In this document: positions 10,331 to 19,462 of the stretch, one piece after another
Layout of the letters: each line of letters opens with the position of its first letter
Position numbering within the stretch: the stretch's first letter is position 1
From: Chitinophagaceae bacterium
GTDB lineage: Bacteria > Bacteroidota > Bacteroidia > Chitinophagales > Chitinophagaceae
Direction of reading: 5' to 3'
NCBI GenBank assembly: GCA_023957155.1
Contig: JAMLHK010000005.1
Span: forward strand, 186,001 to 250,000
Length of the DNA: 64,000 nt
Program-made: the position numbers and the translations under genes
The notes under the pieces: generated by a model
The model's database searches: none
What the model saw: the letters and a program-made list of their open reading frames with translations, nothing else
What the model was told of the DNA's origin: nothing

Positions 10331-10759
10331 CTAACATTTGTTATTCAGGGTATAAAATTTTTTTATATCAAAACTTAGACTTTTTTCAATAAGCTGTATT
10401 TTGCCAGCGCAAATATATTATTTGGCTAACACAAACGGTACGGGTGAATTCCGGGTTTTCATGCCATGCACATTTTCCGGACGGTAAAATGCCGGATGAA
10501 AGCAGGCTTTGCAAGCGGGCGGTCCTGCCGCCCGCGGAGGTTTGAGACCCGCCCAACCGGTACGCCTATGCCTTTTGAGGCAAATAAAAACAAAATGTAA
10601 ATCTGTTGTTTGGTGTAAGAAATTTCCTATATTGTGCCTCCCAAATAAAATTATTTCTACAGACATTTAAATGTTTTAATTTTTTTTTTCAGTAGAATTG
10701 TGAATCAAAACCACACACTTTTAAAATTGTAAAATTTTTAATTCAAAAAAACAAGAGTT
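10331..10759. other. 429-bp noncoding stretch before exbB
   Basis: No convincing gene is present; an 82-codon minus frame at 10418-10666 has no recognisable features. It contains a perfect 8-bp GC hairpin (10515-10535) in a GC-rich patch, then turns AT-rich toward exbB, as expected for a promoter region. A weak Bacteroidota-style promoter candidate is gttg at 10605 followed 19 bp later by tatattgtg at 10628, but the match is poor. Confidence 0.45.
10515..10535. repeat. GC-rich palindrome
   Basis: Perfect inverted repeat gcgggcgg - tcctg - ccgcccgc in an otherwise AT-rich intergenic region. It has no T-run on either side, so it is not a standard terminator; it resembles a dispersed REP-like palindrome. 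Confidence 0.5.
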
Positions 10760-11620
10760 ATGGCTGAAACTAAACCAACCGCGTCTGCTGTGAAGGCATC
10801 AACATCAGTTAAACCAAAGGGAGGCAGCAACATTATTTCATGGCTGGCGCCCGTAGTATGTATCATCGCCGGGTATATTATCTGGAGATTTATTTTGGGT
10901 AGCGAAACCGGATTTACGAAGCCTGATCCGGAGGGTGGATTTTGGCCCAACCACAAAGGACCGATAGGCGCCTTACATGGAATTTATGAAGGCGGTATTA
11001 TCGTGCCGATACTGATCGGTATGTTTTTAATGGTAATCGTGTTTTCTATTGAGCGTTTTCTTACCATTATAAAAGCATCAGGCAAAGGATCCAATTCTGA
11101 ATTTGTACGCAAAGTACAGTATCATCTGGCCAACAAGAATGTAGATGCCGCTCTTGCCGAGTGCGATAAGCAGCAGGGTTCTGTTGGTAACGTGATGAAA
11201 GCAGGTTTACGCCGGTATAAAGAAATGATCACCGATACGGAACTCAGTACCGATCAAAAAGTAGCCGCTATTCAAAAAGAAGTAGAAGAAGCTACTGCGC
11301 TCGAATTACCTATGCTGCAGAAAAACCTGGTATTCTTATCAACCATTACATCCGTAGGTACCCTGGTGGCACTTTTGGGAACGGTAATGGGTATGATCCG
11401 TTCGTTCGGAGCCTTAGGTGAAGAAGGCGGAGCAGGTGCTGCAGCCGAACTGGCAGTTGGTATTGCGGAAGCGTTGTATAATACGGCATTAGGTATTGCT
11501 ACTTCTGCTTTTGCCCTGATCATGTATAATATCTTTACCACTAAGATTGATGGGATCACATTTGGTATTGACGAATCTGGATTTACGCTTACCCAAAGCT
11601 TTGCTTCTCAGTATAAATAA
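10760..11620 (+). CDS. exbB: MotA/TolQ/ExbB proton channel family protein
   Basis: Inner-membrane proton channel that with ExbD energises TonB. The 286-residue protein has a basic N-terminal tail, one helix around residues 28-46, a second around 80-98, and paired C-terminal helices around residues 190-265, including LLGTVMGMIRSFGAL, the conserved pore-lining TolQ/ExbB segment. The extra N-terminal helix is usual in Bacteroidota ExbB. It is first in an exbB-exbD-exbD-tonB operon. Confidence 0.92.
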   Translation: MAETKPTASAVKASTSVKPKGGSNIISWLAPVVCIIAGYIIWRFILGSETGFTKPDPEGGFWPNHKGPIGALHGIYEGGIIVPILIGMFLMVIVFSIERFLTIIKASGKGSNSEFVRKVQYHLANKNVDAALAECDKQQGSVGNVMKAGLRRYKEMITDTELSTDQKVAAIQKEVEEATALELPMLQKNLVFLSTITSVGTLVALLGTVMGMIRSFGALGEEGGAGAAAELAVGIAEALYNTALGIATSAFALIMYNIFTTKIDGITFGIDESGFTLTQSFASQYK

Positions 11621-11689
11621 ATTTGAGAAGTGAAGTATGGAATGTAAACGGAAATGCATCTTATAAGTCAATCTAAATATTTTTAAATA

Positions 11690-12355
11690 ATGGCTAAAGC
11701 AAAAATTACAAGGAAAAGTACCTGGGTGGATATGACTGCTTTTGTGGATGTATCCTTCCTGATTCTGACCTTTTTTATTCTTGCTACCAAGTTTAAGCCG
11801 GTAGAGCCGGTGGAAGTTAAATTCCCCAGTTCCGTTTCGGCAGATAAAGTGCCTGAAACAGACGCTTTCCTGGTAACAATAGATAAGGACGGAAGGGTAT
11901 TTGTTCAAATGGATGATCCCAATGCCAGGCAATCCATCGCCAACAACTTAAATGAAACCCGTCAATTAGGACTTGATCCTGCTCAAATAAAAGCATTTAC
12001 CAATGCACCGAGCTTAGGGGTTCCTTTTGCCGGGATGAAAGAGCTGTTGTCTATGACTGCCGAAGAGCAGAAAAATGTAAGGCAGCCGGGAATCCCTGTA
12101 CCCGATTCTACCGGAGGTGAATTATATTATTGGGTAAGAGATGCAAAATCTACTTACGCCGGTAAAAAAATCACCTGGTTGATAAAAGCCGATAATGAAA
12201 CCAAATACCCGGTAGTAAGGAACGTGCTGGAGGCATTTAAGAGAAATGATATCTACAAGTTCCAGTTGGTAACTAAATTCCAGGATGCTCCTGCAGGTAC
12301 CCCACTCTGGGAAACCAGGCAGAATATAATTAAAAGCGCGGGCGCCGGGAGTTAG
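11690..12355 (+). CDS. exbD: ExbD/TolR family biopolymer transport protein (first copy)
   Basis: Single-pass inner-membrane partner of ExbB. Residues 14-35 (VDMTAFVDVSFLILTFFILA) carry the conserved aspartate near the helix start that takes part in proton movement. The 221-residue protein has a longer periplasmic domain than the second copy, with an insertion of about 60 residues (roughly 85-145). It lies 69 bp after exbB and 46 bp before the second exbD, so the two may make a heteromeric complex. Confidence 0.9.
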   Translation: MAKAKITRKSTWVDMTAFVDVSFLILTFFILATKFKPVEPVEVKFPSSVSADKVPETDAFLVTIDKDGRVFVQMDDPNARQSIANNLNETRQLGLDPAQIKAFTNAPSLGVPFAGMKELLSMTAEEQKNVRQPGIPVPDSTGGELYYWVRDAKSTYAGKKITWLIKADNETKYPVVRNVLEAFKRNDIYKFQLVTKFQDAPAGTPLWETRQNIIKSAGAGS

Positions 12356-12401
12356 GTCCCGATAAAAGGGAATATTTTATACAATATTTAAAAACAGCGT
12401 T

Positions 12402-12935
12402 ATGGCAGATATAGATACTTCAGGTGGCGGTGGCGGTAAGAAAGGACCAGGCGTCAAAAAAGCCAAAAAACTTTCTACCAGGGTGGATATGACCCCTATG
12501 GTGGATCTCGGGTTCCTTTTGATCACTTTCTTTATATTTTCCACAACTATGGCTCAGCCAACGGCTATGCAGTTGATTATGCCTAAGGATACCGAAAATA
12601 AAGAGGAGCAGACCAAAGTAAAAGCCTCTGGCGCCTTGACCATTATGTTGGGTAAATCAAACGGGTTGTATTATTATGAAGGCGATGATCCTACTAAATT
12701 ACAGAGCAGCACTTATAAAGAAATCCGGGAAGTTGTTATCCAGAAAAAGAAAACAACCAAGCCTGAAGACTTTGTAGTGGTGATAAAACCCAATGATGAA
12801 GCCAATTACATGAACGTTGTCGCAATACTGGATGAAATGGCGATTAATGAAGTGAAGAAGTATGCACTGGTACCTATTTCACCCGTTGAAAATGAGTTAT
12901 TGCAGGCAACCGAAAAGGCAAATAATATTCAGTAA
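12402..12935 (+). CDS. exbD: ExbD/TolR family biopolymer transport protein (second copy)
   Basis: Second ExbD paralogue of the operon, 177 residues. The N terminus is glycine/lysine rich (GGGGGKKGPGVKKAKK), followed by RVDMTPMVDLGFLLITFFIF with the conserved Asp and the single transmembrane helix, then a periplasmic domain. It probably functions with the upstream ExbB and ExbD and the downstream TonB in energising outer-membrane transporters. Confidence 0.9.
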   Translation: MADIDTSGGGGGKKGPGVKKAKKLSTRVDMTPMVDLGFLLITFFIFSTTMAQPTAMQLIMPKDTENKEEQTKVKASGALTIMLGKSNGLYYYEGDDPTKLQSSTYKEIREVVIQKKKTTKPEDFVVVIKPNDEANYMNVVAILDEMAINEVKKYALVPISPVENELLQATEKANNIQ

Positions 12936-12991
12936 AAATTTATGGATTTGTGCATATCCCTGCATCTCATTTGTAATAAAAAAAAACCATC

Positions 12992-13822
12992 ATGGATGTA
13001 AGCAAAATATTAAGCTCCAGCCTTCTTGATATAATATTTGATGGAAGGAACAAAAATTATGGGGCTTATGAACTGAGGACACAATATAGGAGAAGGCTTA
13101 CGCTTGCACTGGTTATTACAGCTTCGGCAGCAGCGCTTATCATAGCGGCTTTTGTGTTGGGAAAGAAATTTGAAGGCCCCAAGAAAGCCGTTGTAATAGA
13201 AGCCAAGGAAGTTGAATTGACCAATGTACAGGAGGATAAGCCATTGGAACCACCACCACCGCCTCCTCCCAAGCCACCAGATCCTCCTCCCAAAATTGAA
13301 ATGGCTAAATTTACTCCGCCTAAAGTAGTAAAGGATGAGGAAGTTAAGCCGGAAGAGGAAATGAAAGAAGTGGAAGAGCTGAAGGAAGCGACTATTAGTA
13401 CGATTAACCAGGAGGGGGTAAAAGACCTCGGTATCGTAGCTCCTCCCGTTGAAGATAAGGGTGGTGTGGTAGCTGCACCCGTTGTAGATGATGACGATAA
13501 AGTGTTTCAGAAGGTAGAGATTGAAGCAAAGTTTCCCGGAGGCGATAAGGCGTGGACAAGATATATTTCCAGGGAAATCAACCGCTATATTGATGAGCTA
13601 CAGGAAGCTGGTAAAGCAGGTACCTGTGTGGTTCAGTTTATCGTGGACAGGGAAGGAAATATAAGTGAGGTAGAGGCACTGACCATGAAAGGAACCAAAT
13701 TGGCGGAAATTTGTGTAAACGCTATTAAAAAAGGTCCCAAATGGACACCTGCCGAGCAGAACGGAAGAAAAGTAAAAGCCTACCGTAAGCAGCCGGTAAC
13801 CTTCCAGATTGCCGAAGAGTAG
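12992..13822 (+). CDS. tonB: TonB energy-transducing protein
   Basis: Links the proton motive force to outer-membrane TonB-dependent receptors. The 276-residue protein begins with a cytoplasmic segment holding the Bacteroidota motif NKNYGAYELR, one transmembrane helix (about residues 36-53), a proline-rich periplasmic spacer (runs of Pro around residues 85-102), an acidic/lysine-rich linker, and a C-terminal TonB domain from about residue 180 (FPGGDKAWTRYI onward). It is the last gene of the exb operon, followed by a strong terminator. Confidence 0.93.
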   Translation: MDVSKILSSSLLDIIFDGRNKNYGAYELRTQYRRRLTLALVITASAAALIIAAFVLGKKFEGPKKAVVIEAKEVELTNVQEDKPLEPPPPPPPKPPDPPPKIEMAKFTPPKVVKDEEVKPEEEMKEVEELKEATISTINQEGVKDLGIVAPPVEDKGGVVAAPVVDDDDKVFQKVEIEAKFPGGDKAWTRYISREINRYIDELQEAGKAGTCVVQFIVDREGNISEVEALTMKGTKLAEICVNAIKKGPKWTPAEQNGRKVKAYRKQPVTFQIAEE

Positions 13823-13848
13823 TTTGTTTTTCAATAATCATGTTGTAT

Positions 13849-13881
13849 AATCCCCATTGTCACCAGGCAATGGGGATTTTT
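13849..13881 (+). terminator. rho-independent terminator of the exbB-tonB operon
   Basis: Perfect 11-bp stem aatccccattg (13849-13859) and caatggggatt (13868-13878) with an 8-nt loop, followed by a T-run. It sits 27 bp after the tonB stop and before the chosen mnmE ATG, which argues against an mnmE start at the earlier in-frame ATG 13840. Confidence 0.88.
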
Positions 13882-13908
13882 ACATCAACCAAATTGTATT
13901 TTTGCCGG

Positions 13909-15288
13909 ATGCTGAACACTTTTACCGTTTGGGATGATACGATTGTGGCCCTGGCTACGCCTCCGGGCACCGGTGCAATAGGTGTTATACGGCTAAGCGG
14001 TGAGCAGAGTATAGCCATTGCCCATGTTCTGTTTAAAGGTAAAGACCTGTTACATCAGGCCTCCCATACCCTGCACGTGGGAATGTTGAAAACCGACGGG
14101 GAGGAGCTGGATGAAGTGGTGATTGCTTTGTATAGAGCACCCCGATCATACACCGGGGAGAATATTGTGGAAATCAGCTGCCACGGCTCTCCATTCATCC
14201 AGCAGCAGATTATTGAAGCCTGCATACAAAAAGGGGCCCGCCTGGCAAAGCCCGGTGAATTTACCCAAAGGGCATTTCTTAATGGTAAGATGGATCTTAC
14301 CCAGGCAGAAGCCGTTGCCGATGTGATTGCCGCGCATTCTTTGGCTGCTAAACAAACGGCGCTTAACCAGTTGCGGGGAGGCTTTTCAACTGATTTGAAC
14401 AAACTCCGCGAAGAGCTGATTCATTTTGCTGCTCTTATAGAGTTAGAACTGGATTTTAGCGATGAGGATGTAGAGTTTGCCGACCGGGGCAGGCTGGAAG
14501 AGCTGGTGGATGCAATTGATAAAAAGACCCATGAGCTGATAACCTCTTTTAAGCTGGGAAATGCGATTAAGAACGGGATAAGCGTAGCCATCATAGGAAA
14601 ACCCAATGTGGGAAAATCTACCCTGCTTAATGCATTGCTTAATGAGGAACGGGCTATAGTGAGTGATATTGCCGGTACCACCCGTGATACCATTGAAGAA
14701 ACGCTGAATATTAACGGTGTGCTGTTCCGGTTGATTGACACCGCAGGGATCCGGGAGCATAGTACTGATGTGATAGAGAAAAAAGGGATTGAACGCAGTA
14801 AAGCCAATGCAGTGAAGGCTGATATTATTTTACACCTGGTAGACCTGATGGATAATGAGGAAGAAAATGCCTTTGAATGGCTCAGGGAATTTCAGAACAA
14901 AGTAGTTACCGTGTATAATAAGTTCGATCCCTGGCGTAAACGGATGGAAGCACAGGGTAAAATTCCTGTACCCATACCTATTTCGATTGATGCAAAAACG
15001 GGCTATGGTGTTGAGGAGCTCAGGCAATTGCTTTACCGGAAAGCCATTGGTGGAACCGTACATTCTGAAGCCACTATTGTTACCAATGCCCGCCATCATG
15101 CAGCATTACAGAAAGTGCAGGAAAGCCTGGCGGCGGTAAAGTCCGGTATGAAAAGTAATTTAACCGGTGATCTGCTGACCATTGATATCCGGCACGCCCT
15201 GCATTATCTTGGCGAGATAACAGGCCAGGTGGAAATAGACAGGGATATCCTGGGAACTATTTTCGGAAAATTCTGTATCGGAAAATAA
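13909..15288 (+). CDS. mnmE: tRNA uridine-5-carboxymethylaminomethyl(34) synthesis GTPase
   Basis: GTPase that, with MnmG, installs the 5-carboxymethylaminomethyl group on wobble uridine 34 of tRNAs. From ATG 13909 the protein is 459 residues. It has the N-terminal folate-binding domain (PPGTGAIGVIRLSG), the helical domain, an inserted G domain with G1 GKPNVGKST, G2/switch with AGTTRDTIEE, G3 DTAGI and G4 NKFD, and the diagnostic C-terminal FGKFCIGK whose cysteine is catalytic. The in-frame ATG at 13840 lies before the upstream terminator hairpin and is rejected. Confidence 0.96.
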   Translation: MLNTFTVWDDTIVALATPPGTGAIGVIRLSGEQSIAIAHVLFKGKDLLHQASHTLHVGMLKTDGEELDEVVIALYRAPRSYTGENIVEISCHGSPFIQQQIIEACIQKGARLAKPGEFTQRAFLNGKMDLTQAEAVADVIAAHSLAAKQTALNQLRGGFSTDLNKLREELIHFAALIELELDFSDEDVEFADRGRLEELVDAIDKKTHELITSFKLGNAIKNGISVAIIGKPNVGKSTLLNALLNEERAIVSDIAGTTRDTIEETLNINGVLFRLIDTAGIREHSTDVIEKKGIERSKANAVKADIILHLVDLMDNEEENAFEWLREFQNKVVTVYNKFDPWRKRMEAQGKIPVPIPISIDAKTGYGVEELRQLLYRKAIGGTVHSEATIVTNARHHAALQKVQESLAAVKSGMKSNLTGDLLTIDIRHALHYLGEITGQVEIDRDILGTIFGKFCIGK

Positions 15289-15289
15289 G

Positions 15290-15976
15290 TTAAGACGGTC
15301 GCATAGGTACGGTTGATTCAGGCGATATTTTTTTATAGCTTCCGGGAGGGTATCTTTTCATCCGGGTTACAATGCGATCGAGGAGTACTTTATATAGAGG
15401 AAGGAAAAAAACGGCATTGACGAGGAGTTTAAAGACGTAATCTACCGCTGCTATCTCCGGGAGATTTTCTGCCAGATAGGAATCGGAGGTTTTGTAAAAA
15501 GCAATCATAAAAAACATAAAGGTATCCATCAGGTTCCCGAATACAGCCGAAACCAGCGGTGCCCGCCACCATTGCCTGTGCCGGCGCAGCTTGCTGAATA
15601 CGAAAATATCCAGGATCTGTCCCATTACGTAAGCCGAAAAGCTGGCAATGGCAATACGCGCTGCGAAGAGATTAAAAGCCAGGAGGGATTTCTGACCCAG
15701 CCATACCCCATTTTGGAATCCGGCTGCAGCCAGGTAAGAAACTACGAGTGCGGGAAACATGGCATAGAAAATAATCCTTCGTCCTAACCCCGCTCCGAAA
15801 ATGCGAACGGTCAGGTCTGTTGCCAAAAAAATAAATGGAAAAGTAAAAGCCCCCCAGGTTGCCTTAAACCCTAAGACCGTAATGGGAAACTGTACTAAAT
15901 AATTGCTTGAAGCCACAATAAGAATGTGAAAACACGCCAGCAGTATGGCCACTCGCCGGTAGGGTACAGGTGTCAT
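15290..15976 (-). CDS. yhhQ: queuosine precursor transporter, YhhQ/VUT family
   Basis: Inner-membrane transporter predicted to import preQ0 or preQ1, precursors of the tRNA nucleoside queuosine. The 228-residue protein has about six helices and family-typical patches: FPFIFLATDLTVRIFG near residues 47-62, RIAIASFSAYVMGQILDIFV, and SAVFGNLMDTFMFF. It is convergent with mnmE, the stops being about 1 bp apart. queA, a later queuosine-pathway gene, lies at 39210 in this window. Confidence 0.88.
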   Translation of the reverse strand: MTPVPYRRVAILLACFHILIVASSNYLVQFPITVLGFKATWGAFTFPFIFLATDLTVRIFGAGLGRRIIFYAMFPALVVSYLAAAGFQNGVWLGQKSLLAFNLFAARIAIASFSAYVMGQILDIFVFSKLRRHRQWWRAPLVSAVFGNLMDTFMFFMIAFYKTSDSYLAENLPEIAAVDYVFKLLVNAVFFLPLYKVLLDRIVTRMKRYPPGSYKKISPESTVPMRPS

Positions 15977-16046
15977 AAAGAGATCTTAGTTTTTTAACGT
16001 GGGAGCATTTCGAACCACGGGTATCTGAATGACCTTATTCCCGTAT

Positions 16047-16439
16047 TTAGGACGTAGTTTCCTGCTTTTTCAGCAGGATCTCATGGATTGCCTGTTTGAG
16101 TGTTGCTTTGGGCAATGCGCCTCTTGCCATCTGCGGGGCTTCTCCTACGGGACAGAATAGTAAAGAAGGAATACTGGTGATACCAAAGACACCTGCTAAT
16201 TCCTGCTCGGCTTCCGTATCTATTTTATAAATATATATATCGTCCTTATATTCCCGGGCCAACTCTTCCAAAACAGGAGCGATCGCTTTACAGGGGCCAC
16301 ACCAGTCGGCATAAAAATCAATGAGACATGGCTTATCACCCAGGTATTCCCATTGCTGTGGGTTTTTCTCATAGTTAGCCACCTTATTCAGAAAATCTTC
16401 TTTAGTTAAGTGAATGGTATTTTTTGTTGCTGTTTCCAT
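16047..16439 (-). CDS. trxA: thioredoxin
   Basis: Small dithiol oxidoreductase with a thioredoxin fold. From the preferred start at 16439 (METATKNT) it is 130 residues with the active site WCGPC at residues 46-50 and the cis-proline segment ITSIPSLLFC. An ATG 18 codons further upstream is in frame, but that extension looks like untranslated leader. It has no signal peptide, so it is likely cytoplasmic. It stands alone on the minus strand. Confidence 0.92.
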   Translation of the reverse strand: METATKNTIHLTKEDFLNKVANYEKNPQQWEYLGDKPCLIDFYADWCGPCKAIAPVLEELAREYKDDIYIYKIDTEAEQELAGVFGITSIPSLLFCPVGEAPQMARGALPKATLKQAIHEILLKKQETTS

Positions 16440-16594
16440 CCTGAATATAATTTTGGATTGGTAGATATTATTTTTTAACGGTATAAGGCGCAAACTTACT
16501 AAGAGAAGCGGTCTTTTTGTGTGATCTATGTTACATTAATCATTTTATAACTATATGACGGCGTATTAACCTGATTTCCGGGGACGATGTAGCT

Positions 16595-16623
16595 CAAAAA
16601 TAAACCCCCGTAAAAACGGGGGT
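16595..16623 (-). terminator. hairpin with T-run on the minus strand
   Basis: Perfect 7-bp stem acccccg (16604-16610) and cgggggt (16617-16623). Read on the minus strand it is followed by a U-rich tract (tttatttttg), so it looks like an intrinsic terminator. There is no recognised minus-strand gene upstream, so it may end a small RNA or act in the thioredoxin leader. Confidence 0.55.
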
Positions 16624-17019
16624 CGTAACCAAAACTAACTGCTTATGAGAATCTTTATAAATTATAACATTAATAACCTAAATCAAAACTTGCGTTGTAC
16701 ATATATATAGACGCAGAAAGGGCAGGTTTGTCCTATATTAAATTGTGAAAGTTTTCTTAAAATGGCTTTAATTCCTGATAAGGGCTGAATTTGGAGGGTT
16801 CCAGACCTTTTTTATGGTATAGCCTTAAAGCCATAACGTTTTGCAATCCCGGCTGAGCTGATATGAAAGGTATTGCCTTCATTTTTTGCAGGAGGGTGGT
16901 GACATCCGCCCGCCGGAACGGGCAGGTTTTATGAATGAAAAATTTCATGTACGTTTGAACAGGGAGATTTTAAAGTATATATTACAGTACTATGAAAATG
17001 GTAGAAAAATTATTTTAAT
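16624..17019. other. 396-bp region without a recognised gene
   Basis: AT-rich stretch between the minus-strand hairpin and the secreted protein gene. A 63-codon minus frame at 16757-16948 has no recognisable features. A short palindrome gcccg-ccggaa-cgggc lies at 16908-16923. Nothing further is supported. Confidence 0.4.
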
Positions 17020-19311
17020 ATGAAACGATTTATGTACCGTTTTTTTTTACTTATGGCGGTATTTATTTGTCTGTGCAATGGTAGCTTGTATGCGCAAAAT
17101 GAGTTACCGGTGGGCAGTCATCCTCCCGCATTGCAATTTGATCATTTTCCCGGTAAGCTGTATGCGGTTGTCTGGCGCAACTGGAACCTGGTAACACCGG
17201 AAAGAATTGCGCTGACCATTGGTGCAACACCCCGGCAGGTTAGGGAAATTGCCGCCCTGATGGGCTTGCCCCCGTCCCGCCCGCTTACAGAGGATTTTCA
17301 TAAGCGGATATACATTACGGTTATCCGGCGTAACTGGCACCTGCTTCCGTATAACCAACTGCTCACGCTTTTAGATATTTCGGAAAAGCAACTGGAGTTC
17401 ATATTAAAAGAAGATGATTTCCTGTATATCAAGCTGGGAAGTCTTAAACCCGACTGTGCCGAAGTTTTGTATACTTCACCGGATAAAAAAGTAAAAAAGC
17501 AACTGGCAGGTATAAAAAAAATAGCTAAGCAGTATTTTGCAGATCCTTCAAAGTGGGCAACGGAGCAGCCTTTTGATTTTGTACAAACCCTGCAACAGAT
17601 GCCGGAAAAAAATACCGGGACAAAAGAAGTTGCGCCGGATCAGCTCCGTTTTATTTATTCTTATTTTGGCATTTTTGGAGATCCGTTGATTGACACGCTG
17701 CATGATCCATACCCGGATGGGCTGCTGGCAAGGCTGGCAGAGAAGGGAGTAACGGGGGTTTGGATGCATGTTGTACTTAGTCAGCTTGCACCCCCGGGTA
17801 CAGATTTTCCCGAGTTCGGCGAAGGGCATGAGAAACGGATTGCCAATCTGAAACGGATCGCACAGCGGGCAAAAAAATATGGCATATCGGTATACCTGTA
17901 TATGAACGAACCCCGCGCAATGCCTCCTGCTTTTTTTAAAAACCGTCCTGAGATGGCCGGCGCCCGGCAGGGAGACTTCCAGGCAATGTGTACGGCACAT
18001 CCTGCGGTGGCAAAATGGTTAGCCGGCTCGCTTACGTATATATTTACGGCAATCCCGGAGCTTGGTGGTGTATTTACGATCACCGCTTCCGAAAACTATA
18101 CCCATTGTGCTTCTCATAATAATCAAAAAACCTGTGTGCGTTGCAGTAAGAGGGATTATGCGGAGATTATTGCTGATGTAAATGCGATCATCTGCCGGGG
18201 AGTGCATGCCGGTAACCCTGCTGCAAAGGTAATCGTGTGGGATTGGGGCTGGCATAACCACGGTCTGGCAAAAGATATCATTACCCGCTTACCTAAAGAA
18301 GTATGGCTGATGTCGGTAAGTGAGTGGGCAAAAGATATCGAGCGGGGTGGGATACGGTCTGCAATAGGTGAATATTCCATTTCGGCTGTTGGACCGGGAA
18401 GCCGTTCCCAACAGCATTGGGCATGGGCAAAAGAATACGGTCTAAAGACAGTGGCAAAAGTACAGTTTAACAATACCTGGGAACTATCTGCGCTGCCCTG
18501 GCTGCCTGTCAGCTATCTTGTGGCACAACATGCTGCTCAACTGGCAAAAGCGGGGGTGGATGGTTTGATGCTGAGCTGGTCATTAGGAGGTTATCCTTCA
18601 CCCAATCTTGAAATAGCCCGGGCGTTCGATCAGCATCCCGGTGCAGCTATAGATACCGTATTGAACAGGCTGGCTATACAACGATATGGAATTGATGCGG
18701 CTCCCTATATACTAAGGGCCTGGAAGTCTTTTAGTGACGGATTCAGCGAATTTCCTTATCATATTTCTACGGTATATTCTGCCCCGCAGCAGTATGGCCC
18801 TGCTAATTTATTGTATGAAACGCCTACGGGATACAAAGCTACGATGGTAGGCATACCTTACGATGACTTAACATCCTGGCGTAGCATATATCCACCGGAC
18901 GTGTTTGTACAACAGATGAAAAAAGTGGCTGACGGATGGCAAACAGGGTTGCGGTATTTTGAAGAGGCAATCCCTTTTATTGCTGCAGAGCATAATATTA
19001 ATGCAAAACAGGACCGGCAGATAGCCCGTGCGGCCTGGCTTCATTTTAGCTCAGTAGCCAATCAGTCTATGTTCGTAATCTACAGGGACAGCCTGTTGAA
19101 ACATGCCGCTGATGCTGCGGTATCAGGAGTTTTGCGTAGACAGCTGGCACAAATTCTTGAAGATGAAATAAACAATGCCGGTTCATTATTTGAAATTGCA
19201 GGTCAGGATTCCCGTATTGGATTTGAAGCTTCCAATCAATATTATTATGTGGAACAGGATCTCGTAGAGAAGGTATTGAACTGCAGGAGGTTATTAATGC
19301 TGTACCGGTAG
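17020..19311 (+). CDS. secreted protein of unknown function, possible TIM-barrel glycoside hydrolase relative
   Basis: 763 residues with a clear signal peptide (residues 1-25, ending SLYAQ). The N-terminal part holds two related segments, VVWRNWNLVTPERIALTIGA and VIRRNWHLLPYNQLLTLLDI, each followed by a short helical stretch. The middle resembles a (beta/alpha)8 barrel of the glycoside hydrolase type: MHVVLSQLAPPGTDFPEFGE, YLYMNEPRAMPPAFF, FTITASENYTHC, VIVWDWGWHNHG and DGLMLSWSLGGYPSPN. A CASHNNQKTCVRC patch could bind metal. I cannot assign a family; the barrel call is inference from motif rhythm. Confidence 0.6.
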   Translation: MKRFMYRFFLLMAVFICLCNGSLYAQNELPVGSHPPALQFDHFPGKLYAVVWRNWNLVTPERIALTIGATPRQVREIAALMGLPPSRPLTEDFHKRIYITVIRRNWHLLPYNQLLTLLDISEKQLEFILKEDDFLYIKLGSLKPDCAEVLYTSPDKKVKKQLAGIKKIAKQYFADPSKWATEQPFDFVQTLQQMPEKNTGTKEVAPDQLRFIYSYFGIFGDPLIDTLHDPYPDGLLARLAEKGVTGVWMHVVLSQLAPPGTDFPEFGEGHEKRIANLKRIAQRAKKYGISVYLYMNEPRAMPPAFFKNRPEMAGARQGDFQAMCTAHPAVAKWLAGSLTYIFTAIPELGGVFTITASENYTHCASHNNQKTCVRCSKRDYAEIIADVNAIICRGVHAGNPAAKVIVWDWGWHNHGLAKDIITRLPKEVWLMSVSEWAKDIERGGIRSAIGEYSISAVGPGSRSQQHWAWAKEYGLKTVAKVQFNNTWELSALPWLPVSYLVAQHAAQLAKAGVDGLMLSWSLGGYPSPNLEIARAFDQHPGAAIDTVLNRLAIQRYGIDAAPYILRAWKSFSDGFSEFPYHISTVYSAPQQYGPANLLYETPTGYKATMVGIPYDDLTSWRSIYPPDVFVQQMKKVADGWQTGLRYFEEAIPFIAAEHNINAKQDRQIARAAWLHFSSVANQSMFVIYRDSLLKHAADAAVSGVLRRQLAQILEDEINNAGSLFEIAGQDSRIGFEASNQYYYVEQDLVEKVLNCRRLLMLYR

Positions 19312-19462
19312 CAGTTGTAAGGCAGACCGGCAGCGTTGTTCGTCTGGTGACCCGGCGGGGTAAAACTTTCATTAATTTCGTATAGTATTTGTATAATAGC
19401 TGTTAGACGGTTGGCTGTCACAATTTGATGAGCAGCCACCAAAACTTTCAAAGACAGACAAA

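Noticed and set aside
10418..10666. 82-codon minus frame upstream of exbB
   Set aside because: Crosses the GC palindrome and shows no recognisable features; more likely a chance frame in a promoter region.
13840..13908. Upstream in-frame ATG for mnmE
   Set aside because: The 23 extra codons are encoded by the terminator hairpin of the preceding operon; ATG 13909 gives the standard MnmE N terminus.
16757..16948. 63-codon minus frame between thioredoxin and the secreted protein
   Set aside because: No motif, includes a short palindrome, no neighbour context; not supported as a gene.
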